Assembly (NCBI GenBank): GCA_016182805.1
Contig: JACPFV010000025.1
Span: forward strand, 24,553 to 88,552
Source: Gammaproteobacteria bacterium
Lineage (GTDB): Bacteria; Pseudomonadota; Gammaproteobacteria; Nevskiales; Nevskiaceae
DNA: 64,000 bases
Reading direction: 5' to 3'
In this document: positions 27,217-37,410 of the stretch, in pieces
How positions within the stretch are numbered: position 1 is the first letter of the stretch
Layout of the letters: the number at the start of each line of letters is the position of its first letter
The notes under the pieces: model-generated
Database searches by the model: none
Told to the model about the DNA's origin: nothing
What the model saw: the letters and a program-made list of their open reading frames with translations, nothing else
Made by a program: the position numbers and the translations under genes

Positions 27217-28044
27217 ATGCGCGCACGCAAGGGCGGCCGTTCCGCGTCCCGGCCCCGCAAGACGGGACGGGCGGCGGACACCGCCCTCGCCTACCGCTGG
27301 CGCAACGGCCGGCTGGAGCCAATCGCCGCGCCGCACCGGGTGCGGCTGGACGATCTGCTGCACGTCGAGCGCCAGAAGGAGGCGCTGGTCGCCAATACGC
27401 GCCAGTTCGTGCAGGGGCTGCCGGCCAACCACGCCCTGCTGACCGGAGCGCGCGGCACCGGCAAGTCCTCGCTGGTCAAGGCCTTGCTGACCGAGTTCGC
27501 GGATCGGGGGCTGCGGCTGGTCGAGGTGGCGCCGCACGATCTGCACCAGCTCTACGACATCGTGCGGCCGCTGCGCGGCAGCAAGCGGCGCTTCGTGCTG
27601 TACGTGGACGACTTCTCCGTCGCCGCCAACGATCCGGGGCTGTCGGCGCTGAAAGCGGCGCTGGACGGCGACATCGAGGCGCCGCCGGACAACGTGCTGA
27701 TCTACGCCACCTCCAACCGCCGGCACCTGATGCCGGAGATGAAGAAGGACAACGAGGAATACCACTGGGTGGACGGCGAGCTGCACCCCGGCGAGTCCAC
27801 CGAGGAAAAGATCTCGCTGTCCGAGCGCTTCGGCCTGTGGCTGTCGTTCCCGCCGTTCGGCCAGGAGCAGTTCCTGGACATGGTGCGGCACCACCTGGCC
27901 CGGCTGGGTGGCCCTTCGCTTACCGACGAAACCGCCAAGCTGGCGCTGCGCTGGGCGCTCCAGCGCGCCTCGCGCAGCGGTCGCGTGGCGCAGCAGTTCG
28001 CGCGCGAGCTGGCCGGGCGCGCCGGCGCCGGGCCGGCGATCTGA
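27217..28044 (+). CDS. DUF815 family AAA+ ATPase
   Basis: A 275-residue ATP-binding protein of the DUF815 family. Walker A GARGTGKSS lies near residue 77 and Walker B RFVLYVDDFS near residue 128, with the sensor-like YATSNRRHLMPE after it and a C-terminal small helical lid. The biological function of the family is not established. The gene abuts ettA with no intergenic base, so translation is probably coupled. The first ~25 residues are Arg/Lys-rich and probably disordered. Family placement is firm; any role in translation stress is only suggested by the position. Confidence 0.85.
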   Translation: MRARKGGRSASRPRKTGRAADTALAYRWRNGRLEPIAAPHRVRLDDLLHVERQKEALVANTRQFVQGLPANHALLTGARGTGKSSLVKALLTEFADRGLRLVEVAPHDLHQLYDIVRPLRGSKRRFVLYVDDFSVAANDPGLSALKAALDGDIEAPPDNVLIYATSNRRHLMPEMKKDNEEYHWVDGELHPGESTEEKISLSERFGLWLSFPPFGQEQFLDMVRHHLARLGGPSLTDETAKLALRWALQRASRSGRVAQQFARELAGRAGAGPAI

Positions 28045-28079
28045 AGGCCGATCCGGCCCCAATTTCCGGCGGTTCAGGC

Positions 28080-28085
28080 TAGAAT
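28080..28085 (+). promoter_or_regulatory. Possible -10 box of the DUF1302 gene (TAGAAT)
   Basis: TAGAATTCGCGC lies 36 bases past the DUF815 gene stop and about 105 bases before the DUF1302 ATG. It shares the TANAATTCGCG pattern with other starts in the window. The -35 is not obvious. Confidence 0.35.
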
Positions 28086-28189
28086 TCGCGCCCAGAGGAG
28101 AGAGCGCGCGACCGGCCCGAGTCGCGGCTAACCACAACCCATACCAAGAGAAGTTCCGGGCGCAGGGGCAAACAGGGAGTTTTTGGGTG

Positions 28190-30676
28190 ATGACGTCTCT
28201 CCGGCAGGCGCTGTTGGGCGCCGCATTGGTGGTTTCTTCTTCCGCGCACGCGATGACCTTCGAGCTGGAATACGGCGAAGGCGTCGCCGGCGTGCTCAAT
28301 TCGACGGTCACGGTCGGCGCCGCCTGGCGCATGCAGGACCGCGCGGCCGACCTGGTCGGCAAAAGCAACCTAAATCCCGGCGTCTGCGCCGGCGCGCTGC
28401 AGGGCTGCCAGGGCGTGTTCCGCGACCAGACCGCGCCCGCCCTGGCGCTGGTGAACGCGCCGGGCCAGTACACGGTCAACGCCGACGACGGCAACCTGAA
28501 CTACGACAAGGGCGACCTCGTCCAGGGGGTGGCCAAGATCACCCAGGACCTGACCCTGAACTACGGCGACTACCAGCTGTTCACGCGCTGGCTGTTCTTC
28601 TACGACGCGGTCAACAACAACTTCCGCGAATACCACCCGAACCGCGTGACGGCGGACAACGCCGACAGCGTGGGCTATGGGCCGGGCGAGCGCGATTTCA
28701 TCCAGGGGCCGGCGGCGCCGATCCTGCAGCAGCTCTACTTCCCGGACTCGACCATCTACGGCCCCGGCGGCGTGGTGCGCAACAAGCGCCGCAACGGCAA
28801 GGTGCTGGAGCAGGCGGGCACCGACTTCCAGTTGCTGGAGCTGTACGTGAGCAGCGAGCTGCCGCTGCCCGGCGACCGCTCGCTGACCTGGAAGGTCGGC
28901 CGCCAGACGGTGAACTGGGGCGAAAGCACGCTGCTGGTGATCAACAGCGTGAACCAGGCCAACCCGGTCAACGCCAACAACCTGTTCCGCGTCGGCTTCC
29001 AGCTCGAGGAAGTGTTCACGCCGGTCGGCATGCTGTACGGCAGCACCGAGGTACTGCCCGGCTGGACCATGGAAGCGTACTACCAGTTCGAGTGGCTGCC
29101 GCTGGAAATGCCGGCGCCGGGCACCTACATGTCCTTCCTCGACATCGGCACCGACGATGCCGTCGACTCCGTGGCCGTCCAGTTCGGCGGCGGGCCGGAG
29201 GACCCGGACCGCGTCGCGCATCCGCAGAACAACCCCCTGGCCCTCATCGCCGGCTCGCGCACGCAGATCGAGCGCCTGCCGGACAACGAGGCCAGCGACG
29301 GCGGCCAGTACGGCCTGTCGCTGAAGTACTACGCGGAGAATCTCGGCAACGGCACCGAGTTCGGCTTCTACTTCATGAACTACCACTCCAAGCTGCCGTA
29401 CGCGAGCTTCTACGCCACCGAGGCGAGCTGCCTGCGCCGCGAGAGCGCGCACGGCGTGGACGTGACCAGCGCCGACGAGTTCCTGTCGACCTGCGACGAC
29501 CTGCCGCTGAACCGCATCCTGGCCGGCGACGACCCGCGCCTGGCTGCCGACAGTATCGCTCCGCTGGACACGGCCAGGATCCAGCTCGAGTACCCGGAGA
29601 ACATCAAGATGCTCGGCGTCAGTTTCAACACGACGCTGGGCGACTTCTCCCTGCAGGGCGAGATCGCGTACCGCCCGGACGCCCCCTTGCAGGTGGACAG
29701 CGAGGACCTGGCCTTCGCCGCGTTCGGCCCCACGCTGTCGCGCTGCCACAACCGCAACCTCAACGGCACCGGCTGCAGCGGCTCGTCCAGCGGCATCGGC
29801 ATCGACGGCCAGAGCTACGGCCCCAGCGACTTCCTCGACGCCGACGGCAACAATCCCTTCAAGGACACCTTCGACGCCGGCGTGATCGGCACGCCGGTGC
29901 CGCTGCCCGGCGGCGCCACCGGCGCGGTGCTGGGCCACATTCCCGGCTCGGCGCGCTCCTTCCCCAGCTTTGTCATTCCGTACCGCTACGGTGCGGACGC
30001 GATCGGCGAGAACGCGCCCTGCGCGCGCGGCCTTTCCACGCGCGAATACAACTCCAGCCTGGACTGCTACATCCGCGGCTGGGAGTACTTCGACACGATC
30101 CAGTACAACCTCGGCGGCACTTACGTTCTGGGCGCCAGCGACAACCCGATCGGCGCCGACCAGATCATCCTGGTGGGCGAGCTGTGCGCGACCCACGTAC
30201 CGGACCTGCCGTCGCTGGACCGGTTGCAGATCGACGCCGCCGGTACCTTCCTGCATGCCAGCGCCGGCGCCGACGGCAGCGGGGCGGACGGCTCGCGCCA
30301 GGCCTGCTCGACCAACCCGTCCTGCCACGTCGGCGCGGACGGCGGGCGCTTCAACCCGCATCAGCAGGACCTCGACGCCTTCGCCGACAAGTTCTCCTGG
30401 GGCTACCGCGTGATCGGCATCATCAAGTACGAAAGCGTGCTGCCCGGCATCAGCGTGCAGCCCTTCATCGTCTGGTCGCACGACGTGCACGGCACGGCGC
30501 CGGGACCGGCCGAGAACTTCATCGAGGGCCGCAAGCAGGTGCTGCTGAACGTCGAGACCCGCTACAAGGACGCGCTGTCGTTCACGGCCGGCTACGGTTG
30601 GTTCACCGGCGCCGGCGAGCGCAACCTCTACCGCGACCGCGACTTCCTCCAGACCTACGTCAAGTACCAGTTCTAA
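28190..30676 (+). CDS. DUF1302 family exported protein
   Basis: An 828-residue protein with a signal peptide (MTSLRQALLGAALVVSSSAHA) and the DUF1302 opening MTFELEYGEGVAGVLNSTVTVGAAWRMQDRAADLVGKSNLNP. The rest alternates short aromatic strands and Gly/Asp turns, ending in YVKYQF with a terminal Phe. That pattern suits an outer-membrane beta-barrel, although the family has no proven function. DUF1302 genes often stand beside DUF1329 genes; none is here. The start at 28190 follows an AGGGAG-containing leader; the longer frame from 27908 is an antisense-like shadow of the DUF815 gene. A strong hairpin 14 bases after the stop ends the unit. Confidence 0.85.
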   Translation: MTSLRQALLGAALVVSSSAHAMTFELEYGEGVAGVLNSTVTVGAAWRMQDRAADLVGKSNLNPGVCAGALQGCQGVFRDQTAPALALVNAPGQYTVNADDGNLNYDKGDLVQGVAKITQDLTLNYGDYQLFTRWLFFYDAVNNNFREYHPNRVTADNADSVGYGPGERDFIQGPAAPILQQLYFPDSTIYGPGGVVRNKRRNGKVLEQAGTDFQLLELYVSSELPLPGDRSLTWKVGRQTVNWGESTLLVINSVNQANPVNANNLFRVGFQLEEVFTPVGMLYGSTEVLPGWTMEAYYQFEWLPLEMPAPGTYMSFLDIGTDDAVDSVAVQFGGGPEDPDRVAHPQNNPLALIAGSRTQIERLPDNEASDGGQYGLSLKYYAENLGNGTEFGFYFMNYHSKLPYASFYATEASCLRRESAHGVDVTSADEFLSTCDDLPLNRILAGDDPRLAADSIAPLDTARIQLEYPENIKMLGVSFNTTLGDFSLQGEIAYRPDAPLQVDSEDLAFAAFGPTLSRCHNRNLNGTGCSGSSSGIGIDGQSYGPSDFLDADGNNPFKDTFDAGVIGTPVPLPGGATGAVLGHIPGSARSFPSFVIPYRYGADAIGENAPCARGLSTREYNSSLDCYIRGWEYFDTIQYNLGGTYVLGASDNPIGADQIILVGELCATHVPDLPSLDRLQIDAAGTFLHASAGADGSGADGSRQACSTNPSCHVGADGGRFNPHQQDLDAFADKFSWGYRVIGIIKYESVLPGISVQPFIVWSHDVHGTAPGPAENFIEGRKQVLLNVETRYKDALSFTAGYGWFTGAGERNLYRDRDFLQTYVKYQF

Positions 30677-30690
30677 CGGTCCGCGGATGC

Positions 30691-30718
30691 GACAAGGCCC
30701 GCGGAAGCGGGCCTTGTC
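30691..30718 (+). terminator. Rho-independent-type terminator after the DUF1302 gene
   Basis: A perfect 12-bp stem GACAAGGCCCGC/GCGGGCCTTGTC with a GGAA loop, followed by GTTTAT. The stable tetraloop and stem are typical; the T tract is short. Confidence 0.75.
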
Positions 30719-30755
30719 GTTTATGGCGCTCGTCCCCGGCGGAGCCGGGGCGCGT

Positions 30756-31022
30756 TCATTTGTGCGTCTTCAACAGCGCCGCCACCTTGTCCACATACGC
30801 CTTCATCGCGGCGTCGGACTTGGCGCCCTTGATCTTGGCCCAGGCGTCGTACTTGGCGCGGCCGACCATGTCGAGCATGCCGGGACGGTCGCCCTTGACG
30901 TCGCCTTCCGTGGCCTGCTTGAACTGGGCGTACAGGAACAGCATGTCCTCGTTGCTCGGGCGCTTGGTCAGCGTCTTGACGTCCTTCTGGGCCTGTTCGA
31001 AGGCGCTCTTCATGTCGGCCAT
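30756..31022 (-). CDS. Acyl-CoA-binding protein
   Basis: An 88-residue four-helix acyl-CoA-binding protein that sequesters long-chain acyl-CoA esters in the cytoplasm. The family pattern is clear: FLYAQFKQATEGD near residues 29-41, then the D-W-containing KYDAWAKIKGAKSDAAMKAYV segment. ATG 31022 has GGGAG six bases upstream; the longer open frame upstream covers the Omp85 gene and is spurious. ACBP is widespread in eukaryotes and patchy in bacteria. It is likely linked to fatty-acid turnover, with the acyl-CoA dehydrogenase elsewhere in the window. It is downstream of the Omp85 gene by 59 bases on the same strand. Confidence 0.93.
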   Translation of the reverse strand: MADMKSAFEQAQKDVKTLTKRPSNEDMLFLYAQFKQATEGDVKGDRPGMLDMVGRAKYDAWAKIKGAKSDAAMKAYVDKVAALLKTHK

Positions 31023-31081
31023 GAGTTCTCCCGTTCTCGTATTGGCAGGAGCCAGCGTTATACCAGCGGCGCGGTCGGCGC

Positions 31082-32355
31082 TCAAATCTTGCTGGCGAAG
31101 AAGCGCGGGCCGCCGCCGTTGAGCGGCCACGCGATGCCCAGCTCCAGGTCGAGGTCGACGAAGGCCTGCACGCGCACGCGGATGCCGAAGCCGGCGCCGA
31201 CCAGCACGCGGTCGAAGTTGAAGTCGCCGGGCTCGACGAACGCGTTGCCGGCGTCCACCAGGAGCATCGAGCGGATGGAATTGCGGAACAGGGGCCGCAG
31301 ATGCTCCACGCTCACCACGTACGCGAAATCGCCCTGCGCCGACTCCGGCTCGAACCCGCGCAGCGTGCCGGCGCCGCCCAGCTTGAACGCCTCCTCGCCG
31401 GGCGGCCCGCCGTGGCGGGCACCCACCGTGGCGCCGACTTGCACGGTCTGGTGCGGGGTATCGCCGACCGGGTAGTAGCCGTTGTAGTCCAGGTTCCAGG
31501 ACACGTGGTGGTAGTCGGAGGCCCATGCCTCCGACGACGCCTCCACGCGCGCGCCGAAGCGGTGGCCCTCGTCGCTGTAGACCTTGTAGCGCAGATCCCG
31601 ATAGCCGAGCACGCCGACCGGGCCGGTGGCCTTGCCGTAAGCGGGCGGCGCCTGCGGGCCGCTGGTGTACTGGTTGCGGTATTGCAGGCCGCCGCCGACC
31701 GTCCAACCCTGGCTGCCCGGCTCGTCCGACAGCCGGCGCGTGAGCGTGAAGCCGAGCAGGTTGAATGCCTCGTCGTAGCGCTCCGGCTCGATCACCGGGG
31801 AATCGATGTGCCCCGCCGTCAGGTTGAGGGTGTAGGGCGAGTCGGCCAGGTACGGCAGCGACGCACCGAAGAAATACCGGGTGGCCAGTCCCCGCTGCTC
31901 CTCGTCGGCCGATCCTTCGGAGGACTTGCGGCGCTCCCAGTAGCCGGTGAGGGTGTCGTTGAGGCCGCCGACGTTGTTCCAGCGTATCTGGGCGCCGAAG
32001 CCGTAGCCGCCGTCGCTGCTGGCGCTGACGCGCGGCACCGGCAGCACGTAGATCTTTTCGCGCACCGCGATGCGCAGCCGCACCCCGCCCTCCACCGGCT
32101 CGGTCTCGACACGCGCCGAGCGGAACAGGCCGAGGTCCAGGATGTTCTGCCGGCTGCGCTCGATCTTTCCGGGATCGGCCGGATCGCCCACGCGCACCAG
32201 CAGCTCGCGCCGCAACACCTTGGTCTGCGTGATCTTGTTGCCCTGAAAAACGATTTCGCGGACCGTCGGATATTCCGTCGCCGCGGGACCGCCCTCCTGC
32301 GCCGCCGCGGCGGCGGCCGCCAGGGCCAGGACCAGTCCGGCGAGGGCCCGACCCA

Positions 32356-32356
<1 letters not shown>
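31082..32356 (-). CDS. BamA/TamA-family (Omp85) outer membrane protein with one POTRA domain
   Basis: A 424-residue protein: signal peptide (about residues 1-22), a single POTRA domain (TVREIVFQGNKITQTKVLRR to VRLRIAVREKIYV), then a 16-strand barrel. The L6 signature is LGGAGTLRGFEPES (the conserved RGF). Short Omp85 proteins with one POTRA are common and of mostly unknown role (membrane-protein insertion or transport). ATG 32356 overlaps the folA stop as TGATG, so synthesis is coupled to dihydrofolate reductase, an odd functional pairing. The longer frame to 32437 lies inside folA in the wrong frame. The C-terminal residue is Ile rather than the usual aromatic. Confidence 0.88.
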
Positions 32357-32865
<509 letters not shown>

Positions 32866-32923
32866 CTACGACCGGGGCGGGCCGCCGGCGTTCCGTGCCG
32901 GTGGGGCCGGGGCGCGATCCGCC

Positions 32924-33714
<791 letters not shown>

Positions 33715-33718
<4 letters not shown>

Positions 33719-34527
33719 TTGGAACTCGCGACTCGCGACTCCGGAACCGGGGCTTTGATATAGGCGATCCCCATCATGAGACCGCCGGCAAGTAGCATCG
33801 GCAGGCTCAGCACCTGGCCCATCGTCACCCAACCCCAGGCCAGGTAGCCGATGTGCGCGTCCGGCCGCCGCACGAACTCGACCGCGATGCGGAACAGCGC
33901 GTACAGCGCCAGGAACAGGCCGGACGCCGCCATGCGCGGCCGCGGCTTGCGCGCGAACCACCACAGGATGGCGAGCATCGCCAGGCCTTCCAGGCCGGCC
34001 TCGTACAGCATGCTGGGGTGGCGCGGCTCGGAGCCGGCGCGGGGAAACACCATGCCCCAGGGCAGATCGGTCGGCTTGCCCCACAGCTCGCCGTTGATGA
34101 AGTTGCCGATGCGCCCGGTGAACAACCCGACCGGCACCAGCGGCGCGGCGAAATCCGCGATCTCGAACATGTGCAGCTTGTGGTGGTACGCGAACAGGAC
34201 GTATGCGACGATCACGCCGAGCAGGCCGCCATGGAAGGACATGCCGCCCTCCCACATGCGCACGATCACCAGCGGGTCGGCCAGGAAGCCGCTCAGGTTG
34301 TAGAACAGCGTGTAGCCGATGCGGCCGCCGAGGATCACGCCCAGCACCACATAGAACAGCAGGTCGGCGACGCGATCCTTGGGCCAGGCGACGTGCGGCT
34401 GCGCCGCGCGCCTTACGCCCAGCCACCAGGCGCCCCAGAAACCGAGCAGGTACATGAGACCGTACCAGTGCACGGCCAGCGGCCCGAGGCGGATCGCGAC
34501 GGGATCGAAATCGGGATGGATGAGCAT
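33715..34527 (-). CDS. lgt: Prolipoprotein diacylglyceryl transferase
   Basis: A 270-residue inner-membrane enzyme with about seven helices that transfers diacylglycerol to the lipobox cysteine of prolipoproteins. The family signature [25 protein letters not shown] is present (about residues 141-165), as are [11 protein letters not shown] and the catalytic-region MSFHGGLLG. It overlaps thyA (GTGA). A TAGAATTCGCC box on the minus strand at 34539-34544 is placed to act as its -10. Several candidate lipoproteins here (phosphoesterase, 22.3-kb lipoprotein, pentapeptide protein, both Pal-like proteins) would be its substrates. Confidence 0.97.
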
Positions 34528-34620
34528 GATGGTGGCGAATTCTACCCAGTTGCGCGTTCAGGAACGATTCAGGCGCCATGCGGATGATGAGCGCAGGCCC
34601 CCCAGCGTTCCCGGTGAGTC

Positions 34621-34905
34621 ATGAAACGGATTCTGCTTGCGCTCGGACTGTGCGTCGGCCTGGGCTTCGCGGCCCCCGCCCCCGCCGATTCGCGCTCCGA
34701 CGTCTACGTCGAGGTCTATCCCAGCCCGTACTGGAGCTTCGGCTGGCACGAGTCCCAGTGGCACCGCGGGTATCGCCCGCACTGGCACGGCGGCCCGCCG
34801 TGGTGCGCGCATCACCGCGTCCACCATTTTCACGACCACGGCCACCGCGGCCACCGCGGCGGCCACTACCGGGGCCACCGCGACCGCTGGGACGGGAACG
34901 ATTAG
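34621..34905 (+). CDS. Small exported histidine-rich protein
   Basis: A 94-residue protein with a signal peptide (MKRILLALGLCVGLGFAAPAPA) and a Trp/Tyr/His-rich mature part. The C-terminal 35 residues are about one-third histidine (HHRVHHFHDHGHRGHRGGHYRGHR). I do not recognise a defined family, though small His-rich periplasmic proteins are frequent and are often suspected of metal binding. It starts with ATG preceded by GGTGAG and is divergent from lgt. Its stop overlaps the stop of rlmI (TTAG), a tight convergent pair. The function is unknown; metal buffering is an inference from composition only. Confidence 0.7.
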   Translation: MKRILLALGLCVGLGFAAPAPADSRSDVYVEVYPSPYWSFGWHESQWHRGYRPHWHGGPPWCAHHRVHHFHDHGHRGHRGGHYRGHRDRWDGND

Positions 34906-36080
34906 CCCGCGAGCACGCGGCAGTAAAGCGCCTTGAGGTAGCGCGTTTCGGGGATGGCGGGGTGCACCGGGTGGTCCGGCCCCTGCCCGCCCTTCTCCAG
35001 GATTTGCAGGCGCCGGCCGAGCGCGCGCGACTCTCGCAGCAGGATGCGTTGCAGCGCGTCCTCCTCCAAGTGATGGGAGCAGGAGCAGGACACCAGCACG
35101 CCGTCCGGCGCCAGCAGCTCCATCGCCAGGCGGTTCAGGCGCGCGTAGTGCTCCAGGCCGGCGTCGAGATCCTTGCGCCGCTTAATCAACGCCGGCGGGT
35201 CCACCACGACGACGTCGAAGCTGCGGCCTTCCTGGCGCAGCGCCTTGAGCATGTCCACCGCCTCGCCCTTGCGCGTCTCCAGGGCGTAGCCGTTGCGCTG
35301 GGCATTGCGCGCCGCCGTGTCCAGCGCCGGCTGCGAGCTATCCACGCACAGCGCGCTCGACGCGCCCTGGCTCAGCGCACGCACCGCCCAGGCGCCGACG
35401 TAGCTGAATACGTCCAGCACGCTGCGGCCGGAGACGTAGCGCGCCAGGCGGTCGCGGTTGTCGTGCTGGTCGTAGAACCAGCCGGTCTTCTGGCCGGTGC
35501 GGATTGGCGCCTCGAAGCGCGCTCCGCCTTCCACCACCTCGGCGGCCTCCGGCACCTCGCCGACCGCTTCGGTGTAGTCGGGCAGGCCCTCGGTCTGGCG
35601 CATCGCCAGTTCATTGGAGAACCAGATGCCGCGCGGCTTGAGGACTCGTTGCAGCGCCTCGGCAATCATCGGCTTGAGTCGTTCCATGCCGGCGGTGCCG
35701 AGCTGCACCACCAGAATGTCGCCGTAGCGGTCCACGACCAGGCCCGGCAGGCCATCGGCCTCGCCGTAGACCAGGCGGTAGTACGGCCCGGCGTACAGCC
35801 GCGCGCGCAGCGCCAGCGCCGCCTCGATGCGGCGCCTGAACCAGTCGGCCGCGATCTGCGCGTCGGCGTCGCCGGACAGCAGCCGCGCCGCCAGCAGCGT
35901 GCCCGGATTGACGTAGCCCTGCCCCAGCGGCTTGCCGCGGCTGTCCACGACGCGGCACAGCGCGCCGGGCTCGAACGCGGTCAGCGGCGTCGCCTGCGTG
36001 TCCACCTCGTTGGAGTAAATCCACAGGTGGCCGGCGCGCAGGCGGCGGTCTTCGCCCTTCTTGAGTTGCAGGGATTTCAC
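34902..36080 (-). CDS. rlmI: 23S rRNA m5C1962 methyltransferase RlmI-type
   Basis: A 392-residue SAM-dependent methyltransferase. An N-terminal PUA-like domain (LKKGEDRRLRAGHLWIYSNEV) is followed by the EEHB-type linker and a Rossmann domain with VLDVFSYVGAWAV (motif I), VVVDPPALIKRRKD (motif IV) and SCSCSHHL near the C-terminus. The length matches E. coli RlmI (396), which methylates C1962 of 23S rRNA; the target is inferred from that. It is the last gene of the glycine-riboswitch operon, 7 bases after the PfkB-type kinase gene. The window thus holds three rRNA methyltransferases: RsmB-like, RlmKL and RlmI. Confidence 0.9.
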   Translation of the reverse strand: MKSLQLKKGEDRRLRAGHLWIYSNEVDTQATPLTAFEPGALCRVVDSRGKPLGQGYVNPGTLLAARLLSGDADAQIAADWFRRRIEAALALRARLYAGPYYRLVYGEADGLPGLVVDRYGDILVVQLGTAGMERLKPMIAEALQRVLKPRGIWFSNELAMRQTEGLPDYTEAVGEVPEAAEVVEGGARFEAPIRTGQKTGWFYDQHDNRDRLARYVSGRSVLDVFSYVGAWAVRALSQGASSALCVDSSQPALDTAARNAQRNGYALETRKGEAVDMLKALRQEGRSFDVVVVDPPALIKRRKDLDAGLEHYARLNRLAMELLAPDGVLVSCSCSHHLEEDALQRILLRESRALGRRLQILEKGGQGPDHPVHPAIPETRYLKALYCRVLAG

Positions 36081-36087
36081 GTGACGT

Positions 36088-37020
36088 TCAGGCCGGGTCG
36101 TAGCGGAATTCGTGCTTGAAGCGCGCGCGGAACGACTCCGGCGTGACCTTGTGGTTCTGCGTGCCGGGGCGCTCGATCTTGATCGCGCCCATCAGCGAGG
36201 CGACGCGGCCGGCGGTGTCCCACTCCATGCCCTGGGAGATGCCGTAGAGCAGGCCGCCGCGGTAGGCGTCGCCGCAGCCGGTCGGGTCGGCCAGCGACTC
36301 CGCCTTGGCGCAGGGAATCTCGTGCAGCTTGCCCTTGGCGTGGATGTGCGAGCCCTGCGCGCCGCGCGTGACGATCAGCGCGTCGACGCGCTGGGCAATC
36401 TCGCCCAGCGTCCAGCCGGTGCGCGCCATCAGCATCTCCGACTCGTAGTCGTTGACCGCGACGTAGCTGGCCAGCTCGATGAACTGCTTCAGCTCGTCGC
36501 CGCCGAACATCGGCAGGCCCTGGCCGGGATCGAATACGAACGGGATGCCGGCCTCCGCGAACTCGCGCGCGTGCAGCAGCATGCCGTCGCGCCCGTCCGG
36601 CGACACCGAGCCGAGCGTGATGCCCTTGTTCGGGATGGCCTGGGTGTGCGCGAAGTTCATCGCGCCGGGGTGGAAGGCGGTGATCTGGTTGTCGTCGAGG
36701 TCGGTGACGATGTAGGCCTGCGCGGTGAAGCTGTCCGGCACCTCCTTGAGATGCGTGCGGACGATGCCCTTGCCGTCCATCCACGCCGCGTACGGCGCGA
36801 AGTCCTTGCCCACCGTGCCCATCGGCAGCGCCGAGCCGCCGAGCATGCTGAGGTTGTAGGCGATGTTGCCGGCGCAGCCGCCGAACTCCCGGCGCATCTG
36901 CGGCACCAGGAAGGCCACGTTCAGGATGTGCACCTTGTCCGGCAGGATTTCATTCTTGAAATGGCCGGGAAACACCATGATCGTGTCGTAGGCCAGCGAA
37001 CCGCAGATCAAAACCGACAT
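36088..37020 (-). CDS. PfkB-family carbohydrate/nucleoside kinase (adenosine kinase-like)
   Basis: A 310-residue ribokinase-superfamily kinase. The N-terminal GSLAYDTIMVFP and FGGCAGNIAYNLSMLG segments bind substrate, and the C-terminal signature DPTGCGDAYRGGLLYG carries the catalytic Asp and anion hole (Cys replaces the common Ala in GAGD). The arrangement resembles the bacterial adenosine-kinase-like branch, but the substrate cannot be assigned. It sits between dgkA (15 bases) and rlmI (7 bases) in the gcv operon. If it salvages adenosine, it could process the adenosine moiety left from SAM use, a link to one-carbon metabolism that is only inference. Confidence 0.85.
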   Translation of the reverse strand: MSVLICGSLAYDTIMVFPGHFKNEILPDKVHILNVAFLVPQMRREFGGCAGNIAYNLSMLGGSALPMGTVGKDFAPYAAWMDGKGIVRTHLKEVPDSFTAQAYIVTDLDDNQITAFHPGAMNFAHTQAIPNKGITLGSVSPDGRDGMLLHAREFAEAGIPFVFDPGQGLPMFGGDELKQFIELASYVAVNDYESEMLMARTGWTLGEIAQRVDALIVTRGAQGSHIHAKGKLHEIPCAKAESLADPTGCGDAYRGGLLYGISQGMEWDTAGRVASLMGAIKIERPGTQNHKVTPESFRARFKHEFRYDPA

Positions 37021-37035
37021 TTTTCCTATCCTTCC

Positions 37036-37395
37036 TTATCCGAACAGCACCAGGCCCCAGATCGCCGGAACCTGAACCAATGAAAGATGCACGGCCGCGG
37101 AACCCAGGTCCTTGGCGCGCCCGGAGAGCACATGATGCTCCTTGCCGATGCGGTCGACGACCACCTCGATGCCGGTGTTGAGCAGCTCCGTGATCAGGAC
37201 CACGAACAGCGACAGGACCAGCAGCGCCCGCTCGATGCCGGATTGCCCCAGGTACACCGCCGCCGGCACCAGGGCCAGGCACAGCATCGCCTCGATGCGG
37301 AACGCCTCCTCTTCCTTCAGCGCCCAGCCCAGGCCCCAGTACGACACCCGCGTGGCCCGCACCAGGCGGGCAACCCCCCGAATCCCATCCGCCAT
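37036..37395 (-). CDS. dgkA: Diacylglycerol kinase
   Basis: A 119-residue inner-membrane DgkA with three helices, phosphorylating diacylglycerol to phosphatidic acid. The conserved catalytic core ELLNTGIEVVVDRIGKEHHVLSGRAKDLGSAAV is intact (about residues 70-102). It recycles diacylglycerol from membrane-derived oligosaccharide synthesis and from Lgt or phospholipase C-type activity. It is fifth in the riboswitch operon, 15 bases after gcvPB and 15 before the PfkB kinase, an unusual neighbourhood for a phospholipid enzyme. Confidence 0.95.
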   Translation of the reverse strand: MADGIRGVARLVRATRVSYWGLGWALKEEEAFRIEAMLCLALVPAAVYLGQSGIERALLVLSLFVVLITELLNTGIEVVVDRIGKEHHVLSGRAKDLGSAAVHLSLVQVPAIWGLVLFG

Positions 37396-37410
37396 GACTC
37401 CCCCGATGTC

